Part shown: positions 1 to 12,200 of the stretch, in pieces
How the letters are laid out: each line of letters opens with the position of its first letter
Position numbering within the stretch: position 1 is the first letter of the stretch
NCBI RefSeq assembly: GCF_032854445.1
Contig: NC_088300.1
Coordinates: 72,578,984-72,642,983 of the forward strand
Source: Liolophura sinensis
Taxonomy: Eukaryota > Mollusca > Polyplacophora > Chitonida > Chitonidae
Length of the DNA: 64,000 nucleotides
Reading direction: 5' to 3'
Position numbers and translations under genes: made by a program
The notes under the pieces: generated by a model
The model's database searches: none
What the model was told of the DNA's origin: nothing
What the model saw: the letters and a program-made list of their open reading frames with translations, nothing else

Positions 1-395
1 CTCACGGAAGTATGGTTTTAGAGCTGGATATTAAGAAATTTTGTTATGGAAAAAACAATGTACCATAGTCTATTCGTTGAGAGAGCAGTGTTGGTTCTGG
101 TCGTGGAGTTTGTTCTAATGTTCATTAAGACCTCATTAAGAGCTCAGTAAGAATAATTAAGACCTCACTCGAGGCGCCGAGTTCTTGGTGTGGAAACCAG
201 CCTTATGGAGTTCAACATTATGAATTAGAAAAAGTACTTTAACTACATTTTCTCTGCAATAATATAAAAGTACAACACATCATTGTGTAGAACTTGCGGT
301 GTTACGTATCACTAACGAATAGCAATTTTGTTAGCGGGAGCGACTGATTTTACAGATAGCTCAATACAGGCGACTTACTAAAAGAAATAGACTAT
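1..395. repeat. Left copy of a diverged ~400-bp direct repeat
   Basis: The left window edge matches 63190-63560 in the same orientation. Shared landmarks in the same order are a 'tatggttttagag' motif, 'tagtctattcg', 'gtggagtttgttcta', a block around 'gagttcttg', then 'aaaagaaatagactat'. No ORF of note lies here. The two copies have diverged by substitutions and indels, so this is an old dispersed repeat or segmental copy. Confidence 0.6.
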
Positions 396-559
396 AGTGT
401 CGCTCTTCACACGTGATATCCACAACCCCCCCAACACCCACTCCCACCTTCACTCCACCTCTTTTGGCATTTAGCCATATTGCCAGTCTTCCGTTATGCC
501 TGGTGTCTAGCCTGTACAGCCAAGCTAATATGTTTATGGTTATTTATACTGTTATGTGC

Positions 560-1265
560 ACAACTGCAGTCAGCTTCTAAATTTAGCGTGCCACTGTTTA
601 CATATGCTGAGTTCAGGGCCTGCTGTCTGCCTCTGCCTTAGAATGTTCCAGAATACCCTCAGTTCGGGGCCTGTTTGTTTACGACAAGTGTCCCAGAATA
701 CCCTCAGTTCGGGGCCTGTTTGTTTACGACAAGTGTCCCAGAATTTTCTTATTCTAGAAAATTCCACCAGTCTATATAAGACCTATGAAAGCAGGTCAAA
801 GTGGGGTGGGGGGAGGAGAATTATTGAGAGCTTTGGATGCCTTCGCTGTGCATTACTTTAGTAGGCCTTTTGTGCTAAATTTTGGTGTCCTTATAGCCTC
901 TGGCTTTGTTATATCATATCTGCACCGAGCACTTGTTCAGTTTGAACTTGTATATTTAATTTGTGCTCTTGTGCACACAGTGCTTGTTAATACACGGACC
1001 CTGTCTGTGGAATTTTGTGTATATTTCGTCATACACTCAGTTATACTGTGGATTTTCCCTCTTATTTGTGCATTTATGCCTGTATGGTTTTCCGCATTGT
1101 GGAATATATGCGTCCGTTTGGACTTGACACCGTTGTACATGTAAGTACTTTAGTATTTGTATAGATACTGCTATCCTTTCTTGTTAAACTTAAGTACTTT
1201 AGTATCTGTAAAAGTCTTGTTATCTGTTCTTGTTAAACATAATAAATTGTTGTAAAATAAAATCT
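560..1265 (+). other. LTR-like / promoter-like block (tentative)
   Basis: A 45-bp tandem array is followed by a TATA-like motif (TATATAA, 773-779), then a hydrophobic 119-codon ORF (785-1144) and AATAAA signals at 1241 and 1257. This order of enhancer-like repeats, TATA box and polyadenylation signal resembles a solo LTR. No TG...CA ends, target-site duplication or primer-binding site could be fixed. The ORF resembles nothing recognised and is probably fortuitous. Confidence 0.25.
606..745. repeat. 45-bp tandem repeat, about 3 copies
   Basis: Two nearly identical 45-bp units, marked by 'cagaataccctcagttc', follow a more diverged first unit. The array ends about 30 bp before a TATA-like motif. 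Short ORFs over it on both strands are by-products of the repeat. Confidence 0.8.
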
Positions 1266-2263
1266 GCTGGTTTTGGTTAATTTTTTGTGCGGCTAAACTG
1301 TCGTGTATTTCGAACAAGCCATCTCTTTATAATACAGACAGTTTGGGTCGTAACAATGCCGTTAATGATAAAGAAACCCATATTGCATGTCACGTGTGTG
1401 GATGTCTTGGTATCACTAATTGTTTCAAATGAATATTGCCATTAACATTCTCTGTGCCTTCCCTCTGCACTGTATCGATAATCCTTTCGTTCATTTTGGC
1501 TCCGTTAACAGCCATAGATTTAATATAGATAGAGATGTAGCCTTTGATCGGCCGACATGATGTGAGATTATATATTTAATATACAGATGTGGTCTCATGT
1601 AACTCCAAATGTTCTAGCCCTTTAATAGTTAACAGGCTTTGACCCAGATTGTTCTAAATATGTTTCAGTAAACAATGACTTATGGCTTAACTTTCATCCT
1701 GTTTTGACCACCATAATTTTTCTATCCTGTATTCAAAAGCGCATTTATCAGCGTACAAAAAAACATAACAAGTATAGGTCAACCCGTCAGGTTTCCATAA
1801 ATCATAGTTCTGACAAAAACAAGACTGGATGTGCAACAAAACAACATGAACAAGGAACACCTGTTCATACAAAGTGGCAGGAATGTTCGGTTCCGATGGA
1901 GAGGTTCGCAAGCTGCTTAAGGTTCATCTCAGCATAGGTCAGCCTAGCACTACTGCAATACCTCACAGACACACTTATGAACCGGGCAGAAAAACGCGGT
2001 CAACCTGTATTGTCAAGCCTCCCCGATGCATCTTTACAAAATGACCCCTTGTAACTAGATGGGAAATCTCCCCATGATGGTGCAGTAATATGAAGTGACA
2101 TTCTCTGGGGCACTGGGCGATGGTCCAGAGGTTACATTCATAGCGATAATTTGAGGATTAAGTTGGAATAGTTTGTTGCTCTCTTAATATAATGTACTCA
2201 GTCTGTTAGTTTTCATCTAGTCCTTTTCTCGTCTTAACATGTAAACAATGCAGTAATAATTGT
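1266..2263. other. Intergenic, no gene seen
   Basis: AT-rich sequence with only short ORFs that overlap each other on opposite strands and resemble no known family. No RNA gene or complete repeat was recognised. Confidence 0.5.
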
Positions 2264-2455
2264 ATGTCCCCCAACTCTGGTGATAATTGTATGTCCCCAA
2301 CTCTGGTGATAATTGTATGTCCCCAACTCTGGTGATAATTGTATGTCCCCAACTCTGGTGATAATTGTATGTCCCCAACTCTGGTAATAATTGTATGTCC
2401 CCAACTCTGGTGTTAATTGTATGTCCCCAACTCTGGTGTTAATTTTATGCCCCCA
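2264..2455. repeat. 26-bp tandem repeat, about 7 copies
   Basis: The unit 'gtccccaactctggtgat' plus 'aattgtat' repeats head to tail with almost no divergence. A minus-strand ORF through it is a translation of the repeat and not a gene. The low divergence suggests recent expansion, so copy number may be polymorphic. Confidence 0.9.
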
Positions 2456-2714
2456 GTGGTGAATAAATATATTTTCAAAACAAACAAACAAAACAAAAAC
2501 AACAAATAAAAAAAAATTGCTTTCAATAAAATAGCCAGACGAGTCCGAAAGATTGATTGCAATCATTGGTTGCATTTTGGTGCTTTACATAAATTACAGA
2601 CAAAAATTACAGAACACAGAAAATAGCATTTTTGTTATATTTTGCCAACCGATAGATTAGATTTTCAAATATGATAAATATGTATGAGAAGAAGAATGAT
2701 GACTTCACCTATAG

Positions 2715-2830
2715 TTGCCAGTTTCTTGTCAATTCACCTGAGTTAAGGGATTATTCTAACTGTTCATGTAAATGCTTAAATTGTGTCAACTTAAGCGCCC
2801 TCTGCCATCATGAGAAGACTCCAGAGAAGT
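2715..2830 (+). repeat. Dispersed repeat E, fragment
   Basis: Shares the core 'ttctaactgttcatgtaaatg' region and the following 'cgccctctgccatcatg'-like stretch with copies near 23385-23640, 32570-32830 and 36765-36960. It is non-coding and of unknown origin. Confidence 0.55.
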
Positions 2831-3108
2831 TACGACAAAAAATGCGGACAAGTTCATCAAAATTGAACGTTGGCTAGTTCTTCCTTTTGTGTTGGTTAAG
2901 CTTAATCAGTATCCGTGCGTTGGATCTGAACTCACTTTAATGTATCTGAACTATACAGATTTATCAGAAGAAAGGCAGATACAGATGTAGGTTAGTAGTT
3001 CATTCATTGTCAAGACTTATCTGCCTCATCCCTCCTCAGCGACACCTTCTATGTCACAACCATAAGTCCTATACGGCGGCCCCACATTGCTTATTTCATC
3101 ACAGCGTA

Positions 3109-3252
3109 ATGATGTCTTCCTGCACAGTGTGGTTACTGATCAGCGCAGTGCTGTTCTTCTGCTCAGTTTGTTATGGGACTGTTTACACCGTGGACGACTC
3201 CGCGGGTTACGGGCGGAGGTTTGACGGAATAGGTGGACTAAGCGGCGGAGGA
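3109..3252 (+). CDS. GALC: GALC exon 1: signal peptide and start of the mature enzyme
   Basis: Encodes 48 residues: a signal peptide rich in L, I, V and F that ends near VCYG, then [19 protein letters not shown], which matches the first conserved GH59 segment (human YVLDDSDGLGREFDGIGA). The donor GTAAGT follows in phase 0. Confidence 0.93.
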
Positions 3253-6200
3253 GTAAGTAGTGCAGGCACTTATCACACAGACGTACGCTTCACCGTCTCC
3301 AGCCCGTGATAGAAGTTGAGTAGAAAAGTTTTGCTTGTATGCAGGTTTGAAACAGACGAGGATTAAGTATTACAGATGTCAGCCATATGTCACCGGTGAT
3401 TGAAAAACTATCTGAGACAAAAAAAAAAACACAGTCACACCATGCAAAATTTGAACACGAGAAAGATCTTGTCATACATGTACGCTTGTGCATTGCAAGT
3501 TGAAACTTTCTGTCACTCGGCCACTTCAACCCAATATTACAAAAAGAAAAAATACAAGGTTAGTGAGGGCCTCCGTGTCCGAGGTGGTTAGCGCTCCAGT
3601 GCAATGATTTAGATGTGGATAGAATGCATTCACCTAGGGCATTCCATCTTTCCCTCTTTCTGCTATCACTGAAAACTGTTAACTGCTTCTCTTTCGATGA
3701 GTCCGTCCTAATTTCGTACTTGGCATACTTTCATAGTTCTTGGGTGGTTTGTGTTGGACATTGTTTTGGAAATAGGCCTTGCGATTATCACTCGAACCAT
3801 CCATTTGGAAGCCGACGGGTAAACGGATGTCTGTTCTGAGGCACTTCTAAATACTTACATAGACCTTCTTGAACACAATTCATTGGTACTCGCAGAACCG
3901 ACTATAGATGTCTTCATATCCTATAAGGGAAAGCAAATCCAGTCATTGATAACCGTTATACTGGAGAATTACATTTTCAGGCCACGTCAAAGCTGTTGGT
4001 GAATTATCCACAGAAACAACGTGATGAAATTCTGGATTTCTTGTTCAAGGTAATGTTTGTTTGATAGAGCATGTAGGCCTATACTCGAGATAAGTTCAGC
4101 TTGTAGCCTTGTTTGTTTGGAAATTGCATAATGTAGCAAGTGTAATTCGAAATTATCCAAACTCCAGAATAATTTTAGCTGGGTTACACGTACACTATGC
4201 AAAACACAGTGAAGAGATAATCCAATCAGAAACAATATCATGCAAACAGTCTGGGTTTGAATTCGTTTCAAAACGTAAAATTTACGTTATCAGGAAATGA
4301 AAATAGTTTTGTTCCAGCGATTTCAGCCTCTAAGTAACACATTTGTAATGTTTTGAAAATGTCATAATTTGGGGTCTGGATGATGAGCTTTGTCAATTAA
4401 TCAAGCTCACGGGAAGTATTTCCACTGGGTAACTAATGGAAAGCTTTGCATATGATTATCCGCATCTGAACAGTTTTCCCCTTTTCCGTTTCTGTTTCCA
4501 GCCGAACTATGGTGCATCGTTGCACATACTCAAAGTGGAAATTGGAGGAGACGCGGAGAGCACGGGTAACATTCTTACCTTAGGTTTTCAAAATGATTAA
4601 ACCTGTCATATCTAGTCTTGATATGTGTGCCCAGTGAGTCAGTTCTACTTCTGGCTGAAACAATGAAATACGGCCAACATATCAGTGGCTTTTACTGAGT
4701 ACGAACACGTGCAGACCCCCTTTAAGCAAAAAAAAAAAAAAAAAAAAATTCGAAGTAGGCTCAAAGTCCCAGAAATTAACACCATGAATTTAAGACTTAT
4801 CTCGAAATGTCCCAGAAATAGCTGGAATTGTCCTGAAGAAAATCTACTATAAACACCATAGCTTGAGTGATAGAGTCGAAATGAATGTAACAGTTATAAA
4901 TGATAAGTCTGGCGATGTTGACACCGTTATCTGCATGTTTATGAAAGTGCTTGAATTGTAACAAAGAAAACTCAGCTTGACACAGCCGATTACGGGAAAT
5001 TAATTAAACAATAGTTACTGAATGTTTTTTTTTGGACGGAGAATAGTTTATACAACCAATTACAATTAAATGTAATATAAAAAGTTTCTGATTTTTTTTT
5101 TCAGACGGTAGCGAGGCTTCTCACATGCACGAGAATGGGGACGAGAATTACCAGAGAGGTTACGAATGGTGGCTAATGACGGAGGCCAAAAAGGTTTAAG
5201 TGATGTATTTTCCTTTATTTGTCATGTACCTAAATCGTTCCGGCTTTGCTACTTTCAAAACAATAGATTATCTAGTGACCAATGCACGTCCTTCATTGTT
5301 GTACTGAGGCTCTTTACAAAATACTGTCTTACAGAGGAACCCTGATATTTTGCTGTATGGATTACCTTGGGCGTTCCCTGGGTGGCTTGGAAATGGCACC
5401 CAAAACCCCTATGTTGACCCGGAAATTACTGCTGATTACGTCATCAGGTGGATTATGGGAGCGCAGACATTTTACAACCTCAAGATCGATATTGTGGGCG
5501 TGAGTTGTTTAAGCATATGTCTGTAAAGTAGATCTCCTCTGTGTAAATTGACCTTGGACACGAACACTATGATCAATGAATGGATGACTTCGCTAGCTTA
5601 CTTAATCTCACCAAAATCATATTTAAAAGTTAATAAAATTAATAAAGTGAGGATCGAGGCATATATATTGGTCAGTATTTGACGGACTAAATGTTACAAC
5701 AGCTTCGGCCTCTTAGGTGGGTTGTTGATGTATAGATGTTCTTACGGAAGGTATTTAATCCAGATGTTTAATCGATCGCTACTCACACCTTTGACTGTAT
5801 AGAACCTACAAAGCAATGAATCTTGTTGAGTTAAATTGCATTTGATATTTCCTTCTAGATCTGGAATGAACGTCCTTACAACAAAACGTATATAAAGGTG
5901 AGTTTGTCACATCCTGTTCTGCTATTTTACTCTGTTTCCATTGTATGACAAACCTTTTGTAGAGTGGTAATCTGGTTGATATTGAGGAATGTCATTGTCA
6001 ACGTTTGGAATAATTTCACCATTTGGTGCTCAGCCATCAGATATGTACTGTTTCAATGGCTCAGAATAATTCACCCGTTGTATCTCTTAGCGTATATGCG
6101 TATACACTGGTATACGAACATATATTTACCGAGTGTACCTTCACCATTTAGATGATGTAACCCATTATCTGTGTGTTAAATGTGTCGTCCATGTAGGTTC

Positions 6201-9200
6201 TCCGGAAGATGCTGGATAGCAGGAGATTGTTCCAGGTGCGGATCTGTGCACCTGATGGTAACGGAGTGGAGATTGCCGAGGATATGCTCAGAGATCCACA
6301 GCTCGCTGCCGCCGTGGATTTCATAGGGTGAGAAGTACATGTATACCATCCCCACTGCATTGCGCATAAATAATCCCTGCATCGGATGCTACTCTTATCC
6401 CTTGTTCATTGGTATGACCGGCCGGCCGTCCGTCTGCCCGTGGGATCGTCTATAACTACTGCTTGTAAGTGTAACTTCTCTAGATTTGGATGGATTTTTT
6501 CAAAGCGTGACAGATGTTTTGGAACAACATTCTAGATGCGAATGCGCATGGCTTCTACCTATTGCCGTTTTTATTTCATGTGTTTTAAGGTGTTGTTGTG
6601 ACAGGTATCAAAAAGAGTTTTATTTTGTAAAATGAGTTGACTTTCTTACATCCATCAATTATTTTAATTTAAGAGCCTTATAAAGTAAGGTTTCCTCCCA
6701 CCATAATGCTGGCCGCCGTCGTTTAATTGAAATATTGTTGAATAAGGCTTATTGCCGTAAAACATCAATCAAATCAAAATGAATGAATTATGCAAGTAGT
6801 TTTCTTGAAATTCAAACGTTAGGTTTTTGTCGCACCGGATGGCCGCCATCTTGAATTTCTGGAACAAAGATAGTAACGCCAAATTAGGAATTCATGTAGT
6901 CTTCTGGATCACAAATTAAGTTTTAAGATGGCACTGAAAGCCATCTTGTGGGTTTCGGGGCGAATAGATTGTCGTAGCTTTAAAATAATGTCGGATTCGG
7001 AATTCTCGTGGTCAAATTACCCACAAAGGTGTAATTGTACATGGCTATAGGTGAGATCTGGTTTTAAAACTTAATTTTTCAAGACTTGTCGGGGGGCATA
7101 GGGTCTAAATGATTTATAAAACGCCCAGACAAGTCAAATCAATTGCTTAACCTCACCATCCAGAGAAAGCTAACCAAACTTTAGTTATCGACTTACTACT
7201 AACATTAAATACACTCTCAAAACATTCTATGTAAAATTCGTACATATAGCCCTATGTGGAAACCTCGTTTTTACCACTTATCAGGAATTGATCGATCTTA
7301 ATTTATGTTTGAATTCCATATTACTTTCTTAATGAAACAACGGTAAAAATGTAAAAGTATTCCTTACAGGATACGTCATTTTGTGACACAGTGAGTTTCG
7401 AGCGGGGTTGATGGGTTTTGTAGTTTCGTCCTGATGAAAGATTTCTTTTGCAGTCATTCAGTGCTGTTAATCTCATGGTTTATTACAGAGCCCACTACCC
7501 TGGGACAGTATCAGCACCTGCAAGTCTGCAGACCGGCAAACAGTTGTGGGCATCAGAAGATTACAGCACGTATAACGACAACACAGGGGCCGGTTGCTGG
7601 GCGAGGGTAAGGTACTTGTTAAGAGATGGATATCTTTATGGATATCCGCCATTCAGCCTCTTCAGTTATTTATTTATTTGCTTCATGTTTTGCGTATTAC
7701 TCAAGATATTTATTCAGATTTATTTATTCAGATTTATTTATTTATTCAGATTTATTTATTTATTCAGATTTATTTATTCAGATTTATTTATTCAGATTTA
7801 TTTATTCAGATTTATTTATTTATTTATTTGATTGGTGATTGACGCCGTACTCAAGAATATTTCACTTATACGACGGCGGGCCAGAATTATGGTGAATGGA
7901 AATCAGGCAGAGCTCGGGGGAACCCACGACCATCCGTAGGTTGCTGCAGACCTTCCCACGTACGGTCAGATATATTGATACAGGTGTTAATACTTGGCTG
8001 GCGAAAAGTACAGGTGAAATTCTCACGCCAACTCATGATTTGACAGACCTCCTGACCAAAATTCCCACCTGTGCAGAGTTAAGACATAACTTTTTCGCCT
8101 CCCCTTGTGCCTGACACACCTCACGCAAATCAAAGATCCGTGCGAATACAAATGAAGCTCCCACTCCTCACCAGACATTGTATCTGACTACACTTCCAAA
8201 ACCCGTGTAGACCCAGATGAATTACATACACACACCTCCTGACGAAAATCCAGAGCCTGTGCAGAGCTAAGACGAAATATTGTCTTCTCTCCACTTGAAA
8301 ACATACCTCTTGACACAATTTCAAAACGCGTGCAGACCACAGATGAAACACTCCCACATATGCCTGACTGACATACCGATCCAGAGCCCACATGAAACTA
8401 ATGCACTTTCACATATACTTGGCACACGTTACGCAAAAAACCGAGAAAATTCTCGGGTATCCCCATATAGCTGACACATCTTCTGACGCAAATCTAAAAC
8501 ACATTTAAAAAGTTATAGAAAGACATGAAAATTATGTTAAATAGATAAAGCAAAAAGCATTATATCCTTTAAGCCGAAACATATTTCCTGTTCACAGTTA
8601 ATCAACCAGAACTATGTGAATGGAATGATGTCATCGTAAGTAGTCAGTCAACTCAATATACATAAATTATAGGCATGACACTTTTCATACATTTAATTAA
8701 CAGAAAACCTTATGGTAACCAATGATTATTATTTATTGAATTGCTGCTGAATACATTATTCAAAATGGTCAATGGTTAAGACACACATATGTATCGAATC
8801 ATGTAACTAGTGTTTTCCCTGAGCATTTAACATCAATACTCAATGATTGCGAAAATCTATGAGATTGAATGGTTAAACTGGATTTATGTCAGCGCAAATA
8901 GCATAACAGTTGATCCGCTGTTAGTAGGAAAAATGTAGCAGTTATTTATTAGTACAGTTCACAACTTTTGAATACCTTAATTCTGTAGTTACTTCACTGT
9001 CTTCGATTGCTCGTTCACCATTATTAAAGTACAGTTTAATACCTGCCAGTGTCAGCAACCTTCGGATGGTCATGGGTTTCCCCCACGCTCCGCCCGGTTT
9101 CCTTCCACAACAATGTTGGGCCGATCGTACAAGTAAAATATTTTGAGTCCGGCGTAAAACACCGAACAAATACCTGTTACAGTAATTCCTTCCAGCCTTG

Positions 9201-12200
9201 AAAATGACAACCGTTAGTTGCCAACCTGTGGCTATGACAAAACGAAAAACAAACAAACAAACAGACATTTGTAATTGGCTGTTTCCAGGACAATAGCCTG
9301 GAACCTAGTGGCGGCTTATTACCAAGGCTTGCCGCACTTCCGGGAGGGTCTGATGACAGCTGTGGAACCCTGGGGTGGGAACTACCGGGTGGAGGCCCCT
9401 ATATGGATCACGGGTGAGGCTTTGTACACTTACCACAATGGTTTAACTAAGCAAATTGGCAAAACTACCATTATGTAGAATGTAAATATTACTATGGGTG
9501 GATAGTAGTGGTTTTGTAGAAAACTCTTTGCATTCCAGACAATTGAAAATCAAAACAAAGGATCTAAGAACCTTTAAAAAAGTAATCAGTGGCGCTGAAG
9601 ACTTAAAATGTAGAAAGTAACCGGTGTAGGAAGTCTTTGGGATTTACAGCTGTTTATGCGGAGGATCTGTACTCAATGATTATTTCGAAAGTAACTGTAG
9701 AAGTGCAGGAAATTATCCTCCGCAATAATGTATTTATATTGTAACAATACCTATAGAAATAAATTTTTGGAGAAACTAGTGCAACAGGAAACTAACCCCT
9801 TAATGATGTATTCTATATTGTAACAATGCTTAATAATTAAATTAATAACTTTGTAGTAACTAGTAGAACGGGACACTATCCCTCTAAATGATAAACAGGG
9901 ATTCTGCATTGTAACAATACGAGTGAGAAAACTGTTCTTGAAGAATGTAGTAGTATACAACCAGCATTGTGAAGCAGTGAGGAAAAAGTTAGAGTTAAAT
10001 AAGCAGTAATTAGATATTGACTTACTATCTCATTGTCACATTTTAGCCCACACAACCCAGTTTACGAAACCCGGATGGAAGTATCTCCGTCACGGATCGG
10101 GAGTGGGAAAGTTAACAGCTGGGGGCAGCTACGTAACCTTTACTGACCCGGAAGTAAATAGCCTCACCATCGTCATAGAAACCATGGTGTGTACTTGCTG
10201 TCTCCATACGCTGAGAGGGAAATCATGTTAATAATTCACGTTTAATCAGCATGAATGGTGTTTGAGTAGGATATCGATTTACGTATGGTGTACATTGTGG
10301 GCCATAAAAGATATCACTACATAGGGACAATCATGGAATACATTCTTCCATGTTCTGGTTTTACGATGCGCATTGCTATACTCGTACTCGCGCGTAAATA
10401 TAGGTAGATACATATATCTAAGTGTTCATTGAGAAATATACGAGACTTCCAGTCATCTGGTCTGTCTTTGCTAATTCGATGTGCAGGCCTGTAGTCCGCT
10501 TATAACATAGTATAGTATGGCGCGGCACTGCACGGTACGTTATGGTAGGGTACAGCACAATACAGTACAGTACAGTATAGTATAGTACAGTATAGAATAG
10601 TATAGTATGGTATGGTATGGTACCTAATGGCGGCTTATTACCAAGGCTTGCCGCACTTCCGGGAGTGTAATATAGTACAGTATAGTGCAGTGCAGTGCAA
10701 TACAGTATATTGTCTGGTCGGCTTTTAGAGTTGAGTGTTGAGCTGTGGCGCGTCAAACGGACCAATGGGTGGGTTGGGTTATCCGTTAATCAAGGGAGAA
10801 AATTTTGCAATGAAAAAATAACCAGCAAAAGAAATAATAGTTATTGTTCTTAGCAGGCAGATATTATTTCGATGCTACAGAAAATTTTGAGGTTAAAGCA
10901 CCACCTAGGCCTCAGTAGAGTTCTTACATGTATTCGGTGCATATTACAACGGGAGCCATGTGGTTCCTGCACGACATACATCTCAATAACGCCATCGCTG
11001 ATCAAATTTACATTTGGTGCACGTCCAAAATGCTGTTAGTATGTGGCGTGACGTGGTGTGGTGCAGTATAACATAGTACACAGTCTACACATCTACGCTG
11101 CTGTCGGGCGGCTCAGCGCTCCGGTGCCGGCCTGGATGTCCGCCGTTCTGGCGGCCGTGCACCACGCTATAATACACTATAGCTGACTGGTGGCCATAGT
11201 ATAGCATAGCACAGCACAGCATGTTGTAGTATACAGTATGGTATGCAGTATAATATGGTATGTAGTAGAGTATAGTATAGTGTAGTATAGTGTAGGATAG
11301 TAGGTGGTATAGTGTAGTGTAGTGTAGTGTAGTATTTTGCAGTGTAGTATGTGGCGTGTTATGGTGTGGTGCACAGTACACAGCCTACACCCACCCCTAC
11401 GGCACATGAAGCTGTTGTCAGGCGGCTGAGCGCCGTTCTGTCCGCCGTGCCGGCCGTGCTGGCCACAGACCCCCATTAAGCGACAATGCTAACGTTTTGC
11501 GCTGTAGCTCAGTCCCAAATATTCTGTGGCCAGCAAGCTGTGGTGCATACCAGGCACAGCCTGTGAGAAAGAAGCCATAAAAATCCTGACATAGGTTGAC
11601 CGTCAAAATCTGAACCTGCCGGCAGCTGGGAGGGGTGCCAAGCATAACCTCGTAATTGTAATTGTATTATCTCGTTATGATCACTAGAGTTATCCCCCCT
11701 GAAACTGGGTGGTTGTGGGGGGTGGGGATCTGTTCGGAGATACAAACTGTATTTGGAAGGTTGTGTTTAGTTAATATGCTAGCAACGAGAATTTCGGACA
11801 TTCATAGGCTGGGGCATATGTACAGCAGTCGCACGCTGGAGGTAACACCATTCCGGGGGAAGAGGCCATCAGAGACTAAACACTTCACTACTTTTATTAT
11901 CAGCGGAGGAGACTGGAAGTCATCGCTGCGGCTGAGAGACGTTCCTGTCCCCTCCCTGTTGCGTGAATCATCAGCCAGCCAGACAGCACGGCAAACACGG
12001 TCGCCAGAACGGTGGACACCCAAGCCGCCACAGGGGCATAGCATAGCATAGTATGGCATAGCATGGCATGGCACAGCAGAGTATGGCGTAGCATGGCATG
12101 GCATGGCATACAGCATAGTATGGTATAGTAGGTGGTGTGGTAGCTGACTGGTAGCGTAGCATATTTTAGTTTAGTATAGGATAGTACAGTATAGTATAGT

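Noticed and set aside
2234-2575. 113-codon minus-strand ORF
   Set aside because: It is a translation of the 26-bp tandem repeat and an A-rich stretch.
3007-3108. Upstream extension of the GALC reading frame
   Set aside because: The open frame before 3109 starts with TTG, not ATG. The first ATG (3109) is followed at once by a good signal peptide.
7448-7842. Three overlapping plus-strand ORFs rich in Ile/Tyr/Phe
   Set aside because: Only the part matching GALC exon 8 (7489-7606) is coding; the rest is the TTTATTCAGA simple repeat.
10418-12162. Tyr/Thr/Leu- and Cys/His/Ala-rich minus-strand ORFs
   Set aside because: Low-complexity translations of the AGTAT and GCATA-like arrays, open in several frames at once.
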